Assembly (NCBI RefSeq): GCF_000826145.2
Contig: NZ_LN651337.1
Span: 1,727,714 to 1,791,713 of the forward strand
Origin: Sporosarcina koreensis
GTDB lineage: Bacteria > Bacillota > Bacilli > Bacillales_A > Planococcaceae
Length of the DNA: 64,000 nucleotides
Direction of reading: 5' to 3'
Below, piece by piece: positions 1 to 7,200 of this stretch. A model generated the notes under the pieces. It saw nothing but the letters and a program-made list of their open reading frames with translations. It had not been told where the DNA came from and did no database searches. The translations under genes and the position numbers were made by a program. Position 1 is the first letter of the stretch. Every line of letters starts with the position of its first letter.

Positions 1-1413
1 GGACGCAAGGGTTCCCGTGCCGTCCGTCAGTGTCTTCGTCCCTTCGGTCAGCGCCGTCAGACCGTTGACGAGCTGACCGGATCCTTCCTTGGCGGAAGCC
101 GCGCCATCCGCAAGTCTGCCTGCCCCGGCGCTCAATGCATTGTTGCCGTCTGCAAGCGATGAAGCCCCCGCAAGAAGCTGGCCGGATTTACTGTTCAGTT
201 CGTTCACACCTGCCAGTGCCTGCGCGTGCGCCCCTGCGAGCTGCCCGGCTGCTCCGTTCAGTTCCCTGGCGCCGGACCGCAGCGCGGCTGTCCCCGAAGA
301 TAATTCCCCAAGTCCGCCTGCCACTTGCGCGCTGCCCGCCTGGAGCTGGCCGAGCGCACCGTTCAGCGCGGCCTGCTGCTCTTCAGGAAGCTGCGCGAGA
401 ATCGGTGCGAGCTGATCGGACAGCTGGGAGATGCCGGCGTTCACCTGCTGGGCACCCCCTGTCAGCTGACCGGCTGCTGCGTTCAGCGACCCGGATTTCT
501 CCGCAAGGTTCGCGACGCCTGCCCCGAACTCCTTCTCTTTTGCACCGATCTGCTGATAGCTGCCGGCAAGTTTTTCGACACCCTGCGTATACTGGGCGAT
601 TCCGCTCTTCAGATCGTTCGCGCCTGCGGCTGCTTTCTGTGAACCGCTCTGCAGTTCACCGACACCAGAAACGAGGGTTCCGAGTCCGGCATTCAGTGAA
701 GAAGCACCGTTTGCAGCTTCCGCGACGCCTTTCTTCAGCCGGTCGGAACCGTCCGCCAAGGTTACCGTGCTCGATGCGAGCTGTTCCAGGTACCCTTTCA
801 GATCATCCGTCCCGGACACGAGCTTGCCGGACCCATCATGCAGTTTGCCGGCACCGTCCGCCGCTTCGCCGAATCCGTCGCCCATCTCCTTGATGGAGTC
901 GAACAGCTGCTCCGCATACGTGGATGACACTTTCTCGTTCACTTCCGCTTTGATACGATCCATGGCGGTCTCACCGATCTGGGCGGATAAGAAGTTGAAC
1001 CCTTCGTTCGGTTTGTAGATGAGTGCCAATTTCTCCGGTGTGTCATCCAGGAGCGTTGTTGCGTGCTCCGAGAAGTTATCCGGGATTTCGATCGTCATAT
1101 AGTAGTCCTGGTCGTTCAATCCTTTACGGGCTTCCGCTTCCGAAATTCCTTTGAAATCGAACTGTTTGCTGTCCGTCAGCTTGTCGACGAGATCATCACC
1201 GAGTGCGAGATGCGTCCCCTCGAAGTCCGCGCCCTCATCCATGTTGACGACTGCAACCGGCAGTGCGTCCATATTCGCATAGGGGTCCCAGAACGCCCAT
1301 AAAAACATCCCTGCATAGAGCACCGGGATGAACAGGATTGCGATCATCGGGACGAGCATCTTGCGGGTGCGGAGAAGCTGTTTCCACTCGGCCCCTGTCA
1401 TTGTCTTTTTCAT
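1..1413 (-). CDS. yhgE: YhgE/Pip-family membrane protein, C-terminus outside window
   Basis: The reading frame is open from ATG at 1413 (RBS AAGGAGG just upstream) to the left edge, giving 471 residues of an incomplete protein. Residues 20-41 form a transmembrane helix, followed by an extracytoplasmic YhgE/Pip N-terminal domain. From about residue 200 onward there is a long stretch of degenerate short repeats rich in Gly, Ala, Ser and Leu (patterns such as LxxGxxxLxxG), typical of this family. Family members end in several more membrane helices with an ABC-2-like arrangement, which would lie outside the window. Cellular role is poorly defined: phage infection protein homologues and ESX/YueB-like exporters belong here. 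It follows a tetR gene by 67 bp, as yhgD precedes yhgE in Bacillus subtilis, and a candidate operator lies in the gap. Assignment to family is firm; function is not. Confidence 0.9.
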   Translation of the reverse strand, partial: MKKTMTGAEWKQLLRTRKMLVPMIAILFIPVLYAGMFLWAFWDPYANMDALPVAVVNMDEGADFEGTHLALGDDLVDKLTDSKQFDFKGISEAEARKGLNDQDYYMTIEIPDNFSEHATTLLDDTPEKLALIYKPNEGFNFLSAQIGETAMDRIKAEVNEKVSSTYAEQLFDSIKEMGDGFGEAADGAGKLHDGSGKLVSGTDDLKGYLEQLASSTVTLADGSDRLKKGVAEAANGASSLNAGLGTLVSGVGELQSGSQKAAAGANDLKSGIAQYTQGVEKLAGSYQQIGAKEKEFGAGVANLAEKSGSLNAAAGQLTGGAQQVNAGISQLSDQLAPILAQLPEEQQAALNGALGQLQAGSAQVAGGLGELSSGTAALRSGARELNGAAGQLAGAHAQALAGVNELNSKSGQLLAGASSLADGNNALSAGAGRLADGAASAKEGSGQLVNGLTALTEGTKTLTDGTGTLAS

Positions 1414-1434
1414 AACCGTTTCCTCCTTGACTGT

Positions 1435-1459
1435 ATGACCATTTTAGGATTCCGGTCAT
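1435..1459. promoter_or_regulatory. candidate TetR operator upstream of yhgE
   Basis: Inverted repeat ATGACC-N13-GGTCAT, 22 bp upstream of the yhgE start. The same arrangement (ATGACT-N13-GGTCAA, with matching spacer end TTCC) is found upstream of the tetR gene itself at 2073-2097. Two copies with identical spacing in front of the regulator and its neighbour suggest autoregulation plus control of yhgE. This is inference from sequence only. Confidence 0.5.
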
Positions 1460-1480
1460 TCAATGATGAAAAAAGAAGTC

Positions 1481-2050
1481 TCAGCGTATGAGACTTTTAA
1501 AAATGGTGCTGCTCAGCAGATCGGTGATTTCCGACTCGGCCAATTCACGATCATGGGTCCTTTCCCAATCAACGACGAGCGTCATGTACGATTTGAACAG
1601 CAAATACGCAACCAGTTCCGTATTGCATGGCTTGACTTCGCCGCGTACAATGCCCTTCTCGATCTTTTCGGCAATGAACTGGATGATCTGTGTTTCGATA
1701 TCGGCGAGCACTTCCTGTACAGCAGGCGTCCGGATCTCTTTCCCTTCGTCGATCAGCTTGGCATACAGCCGGTGTGTCGTCCGGAATTTCAGGATGGACA
1801 TGAGACGGGCGTGCGCATTCTCTTCGAATGAAGCGTCCGGGACCGCTGCCGCTTCCGCTTCGCACCGCATTTCATCGATCATGCCGACAACAATGGCATT
1901 GAACAGTTCTTCCTTATTGGCGAAGAACGTATAGATCGTCCCTTTGCCGACATTTGCGATTTTCGCGACCTGATCCATCGTTGTCGCTTTGTAGCCGAAC
2001 AGCGAAAAGGACTTCGCAGCGGCTTCCAATATCTCCGCTCTGCGATCCAT
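1481..2050 (-). CDS. yhgD: TetR/AcrR-family transcriptional regulator
   Basis: A 189-residue protein with an N-terminal TetR-type helix-turn-helix at about residues 24-46 (the stretch MDQVAKIANVGKGTIYTFF fits the recognition helix with its GTIYTFF ending). The C-terminal ligand-binding half is helical and not assignable to a particular ligand. Start at 2050 is supported by RBS GAGGTG five bases upstream. It is followed on the same strand by the YhgE-type gene, the same order as yhgD-yhgE in B. subtilis, so it probably represses that gene and itself through the paired ATGACY-N13-GGTCA sites. The gene symbol is by analogy of family and position. Confidence 0.85.
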   Translation of the reverse strand: MDRRAEILEAAAKSFSLFGYKATTMDQVAKIANVGKGTIYTFFANKEELFNAIVVGMIDEMRCEAEAAAVPDASFEENAHARLMSILKFRTTHRLYAKLIDEGKEIRTPAVQEVLADIETQIIQFIAEKIEKGIVRGEVKPCNTELVAYLLFKSYMTLVVDWERTHDRELAESEITDLLSSTIFKSLIR

Positions 2051-2072
2051 AGGTACACCTCTTTCATCAAAA

Positions 2073-2097
2073 ATGACTATATTTCAGTTCCGGTCAA
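2073..2097. promoter_or_regulatory. candidate TetR operator upstream of tetR
   Basis: Imperfect inverted repeat ATGACT-N13-GGTCAA, 22 bp upstream of the tetR start, the same distance as the copy in front of yhgE. A further GGTCAA follows at once (positions 2099-2105 region, TTGGTCAA), so the right half-site is doubled here. Confidence 0.45.
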
Positions 2098-2150
2098 TTG
2101 GTCAACCCTTATCATACATCGCCGTTCTTCCGAATGCAAGTCCGGCACAC

Positions 2151-2180
2151 AAATAAGACGGAGGGGAAACTTCCCCTCCG
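2151..2180 (-). terminator. rho-independent terminator of the octopine-dehydrogenase-like gene
   Basis: Perfect 10-bp inverted repeat CGGAGGGGAA / TTCCCCTCCG just after the stop codon; on the minus strand it is followed by CTTATTTG, a moderate T-rich tail. Confidence 0.7.
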
Positions 2181-2188
2181 CCTCTCAC

Positions 2189-3292
2189 TCAGGCATGCGC
2201 CGCCTGTTCTTCAGTGATGAATGACAGCAATTCCTTCGCAGAGCTGAAACCGAGCGCTTCGATAGTGCGGGCTTGCGCGAAATAATCGTCGCCGACCATC
2301 GTGCCCGCAAGCGTCATGATTGAATCCCCGACAGGTGTCGGCATGCCGAGATGCTTGCCGAGCGAGTGGAGCAGCCCGAGTCCCATGGGCACGTCTTCCG
2401 TGATATAGCGGTTATCGACCGATTTCGTGCGCAGGTCTTTCACGCTTTCCGCATAGATCTCGAACGCTTCGTCATCGGAATAGGCGTCCGGATCGGTGAA
2501 CGTGCGCACTTTGAACTCCTCGATGTAAGAGCGCGGCTTCGCACCGATGCGCGTGAGCATGTCCATTTTCTCCTGGTCGAGCTCATGGGCCACCTTCCAT
2601 GTGGATGGTGTGAACCCTTCCGTGTACATGGAGAACTGCCCATCCGAGTTTTCAATGTAGGCGGCGTTCAGCGCGATGCCGACCGTATGCATGATCAGGT
2701 TAGGGTTATGCAGCGCCACTTCCGCGATATTATCACGCGGGATGCAGTGGCCGAGAACGGGCGCAAGCGTCTTGCATGCTTCTTCCACACGTCCTGCCGG
2801 CACAGTCGCAATCGGATGACCATAGTTCACCGAGTACAGTGTCACTTCCCCGGGCGCCGTGATGCGGCAGCTGTACGGCAGCGTCTCCCCCTCTGCGAAC
2901 AGCGGTGCGTCCCCGCTGCGGCCGAGCCGTTCCAGCTCATTGAGGAAGTAGACACTGCCGAGATAGCCTGGGCAGATATAGACGGTCTGGTGTTTCTGGA
3001 GATGCGGAGCAAGGGCGCTCGCGAGGGATTTGTGGTAGTTCGATACATAATAGATGAGGAGTATATCTGCTTGCGGGATGACCTCTGCAGGGTTGCGGGT
3101 CACGGCTAGGAGTGGAACCGTCTGTGTTCCGTGTTCGTCGTGGAGCGTGATCTGTTTCGTCTGTTCGAGTTTCTGGAAATGTTCATCCGGCCGGCCGCTC
3201 AATTTGAGCATGCTTACCTCGTGGCCATCGCGCGCGAGACAGGCTGCCGCCATGGAACCTCCATGTCCTGAACCGATAATTGTAATTTTCAT
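2189..3292 (-). CDS. NAD/NADP-dependent octopine/nopaline dehydrogenase family protein
   Basis: A 367-residue cytosolic oxidoreductase. The N-terminus carries a Rossmann dinucleotide-binding motif (GSGHGGSMAA, residues 7-16). The remainder fits the octopine/nopaline dehydrogenase C-terminal domain, including the region around HNPNLIMHTVGIALNAAYI, where the catalytic His of the family is expected. In-frame ATG codons exist upstream, but the start at 3292 is preceded by RBS GAAGGGGG at good spacing, so I use it. Substrate is unknown: family members reduce imino acids formed from an amino acid and a keto acid. The gene stands alone between two terminators. A sigma-B type promoter and a cre-like site upstream suggest it is induced by general stress and repressed by CcpA. 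Confidence 0.8.
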   Translation of the reverse strand: MKITIIGSGHGGSMAAACLARDGHEVSMLKLSGRPDEHFQKLEQTKQITLHDEHGTQTVPLLAVTRNPAEVIPQADILLIYYVSNYHKSLASALAPHLQKHQTVYICPGYLGSVYFLNELERLGRSGDAPLFAEGETLPYSCRITAPGEVTLYSVNYGHPIATVPAGRVEEACKTLAPVLGHCIPRDNIAEVALHNPNLIMHTVGIALNAAYIENSDGQFSMYTEGFTPSTWKVAHELDQEKMDMLTRIGAKPRSYIEEFKVRTFTDPDAYSDDEAFEIYAESVKDLRTKSVDNRYITEDVPMGLGLLHSLGKHLGMPTPVGDSIMTLAGTMVGDDYFAQARTIEALGFSSAKELLSFITEEQAAHA

Positions 3293-3311
3293 CTCAAGTT
3301 CCCCCTTCTTG

Positions 3312-3325
3312 TGAAAGCGTTCACA
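3312..3325. promoter_or_regulatory. cre-like (CcpA) site
   Basis: TGAAAGCGTTCACA matches the catabolite-responsive element consensus TGWAARCGYTWNCW at all positions but one. It sits inside a perfect inverted repeat TGTGAA-AGCG-TTCACA, 18 bp upstream of the start codon of the octopine-dehydrogenase-like gene and downstream of its promoter, where binding would act as a roadblock. Confidence 0.55.
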
Positions 3326-3341
3326 TGACATATTAAATTTT

Positions 3342-3361
3342 TTGCAGGCAAAAGCCTGCAA
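3342..3361 (-). other. hairpin in the 5' leader
   Basis: Perfect 8-bp stem TTGCAGGC with a 4-nt loop, between the sigma-B type promoter and the start of the octopine-dehydrogenase-like gene. It would form in the leader transcript. No U-run directly follows in the sense direction, so it may stabilise the mRNA rather than terminate. Confidence 0.5.
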
Positions 3362-3368
3362 CAGTTAA

Positions 3369-3393
3369 ATACCCTATATTCCCGGCTGTAAAC
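3369..3393 (-). promoter_or_regulatory. sigma-B type promoter
   Basis: On the minus strand: GTTTAC (-35) - 13 bp - GGGTAT (-10), a near-perfect match to the general stress sigma-B consensus GTTTAA-N12-15-GGGTAT. It drives the octopine-dehydrogenase-like gene that starts at 3292. Confidence 0.7.
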
Positions 3394-3422
3394 CTATTTT
3401 GTGAGAGTACTTGAAACAACCA

Positions 3423-3446
3423 GGAAACGGTCCGATTGCCGCTTCC
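3423..3446 (-). terminator. possible weak terminator of the serpin gene
   Basis: Stem GGAAGCGG / CCGTTTCC (one G-U pair) with an 8-nt loop, just after the serpin stop codon, followed on the minus strand by TGGTTGTTTC. The T-tail is poor. Confidence 0.35.
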
Positions 3447-3457
3447 CGGCTGCCTAT

Positions 3458-4729
3458 TCATTTTTCCTGCACAGGATTTCCGATCTTGCCGGCGAAGAGG
3501 ACAAGCCCCGAATCCCGGTCGCGGATTTCGATGGTGAACGGCCGATCCGCCTTCAGTGTGAACGGTTCAGCGAGCGGCGCCGATGTTACGTCAACGGACG
3601 TGGACGTCACCGCGACCGCCTCCGTGCCGGCTTCATCCACCGACAGATAGGTCTTCTGCAGGACACTGCTGACATACAGCTTATCCTTCTCCTCTTCCAC
3701 AAGACGGCCGAGTTCGGCATCCGATCCGAACGCCCGCTGCATGCCGATTGCCGACAGGACTTCGTTCAGTTCAACTTCGTACGACAGGCTGAACTTCGGC
3801 AGCAGGACAGTGCCGGGCCGTGTCTTTGCATCCTGCCAGCCGTTCCGCTGTTCAGCTGTCAGGAATGCCGGAAAGTCTTCGGCTGCCGTCCCTTCTTTTG
3901 GCACGTAGACGTCCATCCGCATGCGGCCGTCTTCCCCGTAGGGCAGGGAGACGGCCTGGAACTGATCGGTCTCCCGGTATGGAAGTTCCTCCTGCAGGTT
4001 CATGATCGGCACGTCCGCCCGGCTGCCGTCCGAAAGACGGAAGGCCCCCTCTTCGGTGGCACTTTCCAGGAATGGGTACTTCCAGGGTGCTTTGAAATAG
4101 ACGGCATTCAGCAGATACAGCACTAGATCCCCGCTGAGCGGCGCCTGTACGATCTCCTCGATCTTGCCGTTCGTCTGCCGTTTCACCCAGTCGTTCATGC
4201 GGTCTGCAGAAGCATCATCGCCCGCATCGATCTCCTCTGACGCCGCAAGATAATAGGAGCTCAGCACGTCCTTGAACGGCTGCTGGAGCGTGAACCCGTC
4301 ATTGACCCAGACGGAATTGGCCATCGTCAGAGTGAAACTGTCATTATTCTGCAGCCGGTCGAGCAGCGAGGCGTTCGCCCGGTTGAGCGAGTCTTCATCC
4401 AATCCGGATGCCTGCATGGCCGCAAGGATGCCAGCCCGCGTTTCTCCGTCCGCTCCGTTCTGCAGCATCGACAGCGCCGCCAGCAGGCTGACCGGCGAGA
4501 CGAACACATTGCCGTCGTCATCCGCTTCCACGCGTTCCAGCAGCTGCCGGGACAGCGCCATCGACGGGTCGGCCAGCTGACGGTAGTCATCCTGTCCGAA
4601 CTCCCCGCTGATCTTGTCTGTCATCTCTTCTTCCTCTTCTCCATCGGGTGCCGGCGCCTGCACCGTCCCGCACGCCGTCAGCAGGAGCGCAGCGCCGAGC
4701 AGCGCAGCCAGTATCCCTTTGTTCCGCAT
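3458..4729 (-). CDS. serpin-family serine protease inhibitor, lipoprotein
   Basis: A 423-residue protein with a lipoprotein signal peptide (residues 1-20, lipobox LTAC, lipidated Cys20) followed by an acidic linker and a full serpin domain. The hinge of the reactive centre loop lies at residues 366-377 and reads EAGTEAVAVTST, the small-residue pattern of inhibitory serpins rather than of non-inhibitory ones. Counting from P17, the scissile bond would fall in the VDVTSAP stretch, so a small or beta-branched P1 is likely. The start at 4729 is chosen because an in-frame upstream extension reads through a remnant of an acyl-CoA dehydrogenase gene, while this ATG has RBS AAAGGGAGATGAT. Presumed location is the outer face of the membrane, protecting against host or self proteases. 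Confidence 0.88.
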   Translation of the reverse strand: MRNKGILAALLGAALLLTACGTVQAPAPDGEEEEEMTDKISGEFGQDDYRQLADPSMALSRQLLERVEADDDGNVFVSPVSLLAALSMLQNGADGETRAGILAAMQASGLDEDSLNRANASLLDRLQNNDSFTLTMANSVWVNDGFTLQQPFKDVLSSYYLAASEEIDAGDDASADRMNDWVKRQTNGKIEEIVQAPLSGDLVLYLLNAVYFKAPWKYPFLESATEEGAFRLSDGSRADVPIMNLQEELPYRETDQFQAVSLPYGEDGRMRMDVYVPKEGTAAEDFPAFLTAEQRNGWQDAKTRPGTVLLPKFSLSYEVELNEVLSAIGMQRAFGSDAELGRLVEEEKDKLYVSSVLQKTYLSVDEAGTEAVAVTSTSVDVTSAPLAEPFTLKADRPFTIEIRDRDSGLVLFAGKIGNPVQEK

Positions 4730-4740
4730 ACGATCATCTC

Positions 4741-4979
4741 CCTTTACACCATGAGACGGTTGTCCTGCGGATCCGTTACAGATCTTCCTCAAACGGCCAC
4801 CCCGGCAGCATGCGGTTCAAAAGCTTGTCCTCACGCTTGCCGAGGACGTATTCCGCCTGCATGATCGTATGGATCTCCCGCGTGCCTTCGTAGATGACGG
4901 GTGCTTTCGAGTTGCGCAGGTAACGAGTGACGGGATAGTCGTCCGAGTAGCCGTAGGCGCCGTGGATCTGGAAGGCGTC
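4741..4979. repeat. left copy of 239-bp direct repeat (acyl-CoA dehydrogenase 3' end)
   Basis: This segment aligns without gaps to 6962-7200; I count about 17 mismatches (roughly 93 percent identity). It covers the last 68 codons of the acyl-CoA dehydrogenase, its stop codon, and the leader up to the serpin RBS. The similarity ends abruptly at both sides. Together the two copies bracket the darTG module. Confidence 0.9.
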
Positions 4980-4980
4980 T
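4776..4980 (-). pseudogene. acyl-CoA dehydrogenase C-terminal fragment
   Basis: In the same frame as the intact gene at 6997-8196, the minus strand encodes its last 68 residues, including the catalytic YEGT motif and the terminal MLPGWPFEE, with only about four amino-acid differences and a proper stop codon. The 5' part is missing: the match stops at 4979 and runs into unrelated sequence. It has no start codon or RBS and is not expressed as an enzyme. Mostly silent differences show that the fragment diverged under coding constraint, so at least one copy probably came from a related strain's functional gene. Confidence 0.88.
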
Positions 4981-5020
4981 TATCCCACAAGTTTTTTCAC
5001 TCCCTCTTCCATTGGCAGTG

Positions 5021-5053
5021 AAAAAGACCGCCATTCCTGCCAGAACAGCGATC
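5021..5053 (-). terminator. terminator after darG
   Basis: Minus-strand stem GATCGCTGTTCTG paired with CAGGAATGGCGGTC, followed by TTTTT. It resembles the terminator after the intact acyl-CoA dehydrogenase (6931-6963). Confidence 0.65.
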
Positions 5054-5117
5054 TCTCTATATCATTTTTAAACGAAAAGTATATTCTCTCATGGCGAATA
5101 GGCCAGCACACCTGGCG

Positions 5118-6152
5118 TTATGAAGCAAACTTGACCTCATAAAGCAAGTAGTTCCATACTTGCTCAATGTCACGGGGTGGGAACATTTTATTCTTGCGTT
5201 CATTCCATTGCTGTACGGATTGAACAACAAACGCTTTATCTGTTGCTTTTGACGCATTTTCTTTCAGCACCCAGTGAACGGTTGCCAGAAGTTCCATGTC
5301 ATAAGGGGTTTCGAATCCATATATTAAGTCAGAGACCCGATCCAAATTGAACTTTGCGTCCGGATGATTCTTCAAAAATTCTTCCGCTTCCTCTATAGCA
5401 CCTTCCAGCAGATAGATTTCAGCCCCTGCTGTGCGATCCCCATATCCTCTGATCCAATGACCTTCCATGTCTTGCAGGACATGATTGAGCGCTTCTGCAT
5501 AGGGACCGAAACGATTCTTTTCGAACTGTAGTTTCGGCAGTGTCCCTGCTTCATGCAAGAAATACGCGAGTTTCTGTACTTCCAATAACGACATCCGATA
5601 GCCCGGACCCGCATACTGTTCCATGGCGCTGATCAGCAAGGCCCTTCCCAATGTCATGTTAGGCCGTTTCGTCCTAATTACCATCCGATCCAACGGAGGT
5701 GCGCCTGCTGGTTCATACAAATGGACTTCAATAGAAAGAGGCGCCAAGGCTTCCACGATAGCAGTCCGAACAACCGGCCACTCTAATCCGCCATTTCCAC
5801 AGCCTAACGGGGGAATGGCAATCGACTGAAGGTTCAGCTCTTGAATAATTTGCACCAAATCGCGAAGACCTTCCTGTATATACGTAAGCTCAGAAGGATT
5901 ACGCCAATGCTTTTTTGTCGGAAAGTTGATGACATACTTAGGGGCGGCTAACCCATGGACTGGAACTACATGCATTCTCCCCACTCGAACCTGACCGGCC
6001 TTACAATCCTTCGCATACTGTTTAAATACATCCGGAAAGGCTTGTTTAAACTGCAAGGCGATTCCTTTCCCCATGACACCTACTGTATTTACCGTATTTA
6101 CATAAGCTTCAGCCTGATCTTCCAGTAAGTTCCCCTGCATTGAACGGATCAT
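5118..6152 (-). CDS. darG: DarG antitoxin, macrodomain DNA ADP-ribosylglycohydrolase
   Basis: A 344-residue protein. Residues 1-155 form a macrodomain: NTVNTVGVMGKGIAL near residue 20 is the ADP-ribose-binding loop, and IPPLGCGNGGLEW near residue 115 is the second phosphate-binding loop. In DarTG systems this domain removes ADP-ribose from thymidine in DNA. The C-terminal part (about 180-344, beginning LLEVQKLAYFLHEAG and containing RFGPYAEAL) is helical and looks like a SocA/Panacea-type antitoxin region; in DarG the C-terminal domain binds and blocks the toxin. The start overlaps an AGGAGGTGGAGG RBS, 11 bp after the darT stop, so both are co-translated. Base composition is more AT-rich than in the flanking genes. 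Identification is firm because both partners are present in order. Confidence 0.93.
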   Translation of the reverse strand: MIRSMQGNLLEDQAEAYVNTVNTVGVMGKGIALQFKQAFPDVFKQYAKDCKAGQVRVGRMHVVPVHGLAAPKYVINFPTKKHWRNPSELTYIQEGLRDLVQIIQELNLQSIAIPPLGCGNGGLEWPVVRTAIVEALAPLSIEVHLYEPAGAPPLDRMVIRTKRPNMTLGRALLISAMEQYAGPGYRMSLLEVQKLAYFLHEAGTLPKLQFEKNRFGPYAEALNHVLQDMEGHWIRGYGDRTAGAEIYLLEGAIEEAEEFLKNHPDAKFNLDRVSDLIYGFETPYDMELLATVHWVLKENASKATDKAFVVQSVQQWNERKNKMFPPRDIEQVWNYLLYEVKFAS

Positions 6153-6163
6153 TCCTCCACCTC

Positions 6164-6808
6164 CTAATAGTAGAACTGTCTTCGGACGGCAACCGGTAAT
6201 GTACTGCCAGCCCCGTGTAATAAATATTCCAACTTCACCTTCGCTCGTTCATCGAAAACTGCAAATCCTAAACAAGCTGAAAGAGGGACTTCCTGATAGA
6301 CAAGGAATTCTGCTTGCCGCCTGGCTTTTCTATTCATGTCCTCGTCTATATCATGCCAATAAACGGAGGTCATCACTTGCCAATCGACTTGGTCCAAATG
6401 GATTGGATCTGTATAGAAGTTCGTTAAACGTCTGATGGCATGTGCATCTGTAAACACGAAATCCAGCTCGTTCCGTTGAACAGTTGAGATACTTGTCATG
6501 AAATATACCACGTCTTCTTGTGAAATTTGCTGTTTGTATAAGTAGTACAACATAGGCGAGCGTGCTGCAAAGTAGAATGGGACATAGTCGTGCAGGACTC
6601 CACCTTTGCCAACAGGGATCTTCGTTCTGTTTCTTCGTGCTTGAACGTCCTGATTGGCAATATCCTGATGCTGCAGCTGATTCATCTGCATTGCTGCATG
6701 TGACTGCAATCCTCCACTTTCTAGAATGGAAGGCAGATTGCTGATGTGTGTTAAATGATAGAGGAGCTGATTATCCGCCACATCCGTCACTCCGTTCATT
6801 CGTTTCAT
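6164..6808 (-). CDS. darT: DarT toxin, DNA thymidine ADP-ribosyltransferase
   Basis: A 214-residue DUF4433 protein. Features seen: the N-terminal NAD-binding motif YHLTHISNLPSI (residues 17-28), an Arg-rich stretch with the ARTT-like segment VPFYFAARSPMLY, and the catalytic Glu in RQAEFLV (about Glu167). DarT attaches ADP-ribose to thymidine bases in single-stranded DNA, stalling replication; with DarG it acts in phage defence. Two nearby ATG codons (6808 and 6799) are possible; the RBS is weak for both. The gene leads the darT-darG operon. Its AT-richer composition and the duplicated host sequence on either side indicate acquisition by transfer. Confidence 0.93.
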   Translation of the reverse strand: MKRMNGVTDVADNQLLYHLTHISNLPSILESGGLQSHAAMQMNQLQHQDIANQDVQARRNRTKIPVGKGGVLHDYVPFYFAARSPMLYYLYKQQISQEDVVYFMTSISTVQRNELDFVFTDAHAIRRLTNFYTDPIHLDQVDWQVMTSVYWHDIDEDMNRKARRQAEFLVYQEVPLSACLGFAVFDERAKVKLEYLLHGAGSTLPVAVRRQFYY

Positions 6809-6833
6809 ACTTGTAGTTTATCACATTCTTCCT

Positions 6834-6864
6834 AGTATCAATAGCTGCACAGAACGGCTGTCAA
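6834..6864 (-). promoter_or_regulatory. candidate darT promoter
   Basis: Minus strand: perfect -35 TTGACA, 19-bp spacer, -10 GATACT (4 of 6 matches), about 25 bp upstream of the darT start. The long spacer makes it a moderate call. Confidence 0.45.
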
Positions 6865-6930
6865 GTAACAAGACTTCCCGTGATATAGATAGGATCAGTG
6901 ACCGACAGCATCAAAACTGCCGCAATGGAG

Positions 6931-6963
6931 AAAAAGATCGCTATCCATAGGGGGACAGCGACC
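6931..6963 (-). terminator. terminator of the lysine catabolism operon
   Basis: Minus-strand stem GGTCGCTGTCC / GGATAGCGATC (two wobble pairs) followed by TTTTTCTCC, 34 bp after the acyl-CoA dehydrogenase stop codon. It lies exactly at the edge of the right copy of the direct repeat. Confidence 0.75.
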
Positions 6964-7200
6964 TTTACATCATGAGACGGCTGTCCGGCGGATCCGTTAC
7001 AGAAACTCCTCAAACGGCCATCCCGGCAGCATGCGGTTCAAGGGCTTATCCCCGCGCTTGCCGAGGACGTATTCCGCCTGCATGATCGTATGGATCTCGC
7101 GGGTGCCTTCGTAGATGACGGGTGCTTTCGAGTTGCGCAGGTAACGGGCGACGGGATAGTCGTCCGAGTAGCCGTAGGCGCCGTGGATCTGGAAAGCGTC
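6962..7200. repeat. right copy of 239-bp direct repeat
   Basis: Gap-free counterpart of 4741-4979, same orientation. This copy is part of the intact acyl-CoA dehydrogenase gene and extends 35 bp past its stop codon into what, in the left copy, is the serpin leader. Confidence 0.9.

Noticed and set aside
3401..4126. 241-residue plus-strand frame opposite the serpin gene
   Set aside because: Antisense shadow, no RBS, low-complexity composition.
4997..5025. Hairpin TTTTTTCACT / AGTGAAAAA as a terminator
   Set aside because: The stem is almost only A/T with a 15-nt loop; the GC-rich hairpin beside it (5021-5053) is the better terminator.
4831..5034. 67-residue minus-strand frame across the dehydrogenase remnant
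   Set aside because: It reads the duplicated dehydrogenase DNA in the wrong frame; the true frame encodes the enzyme's C-terminus.
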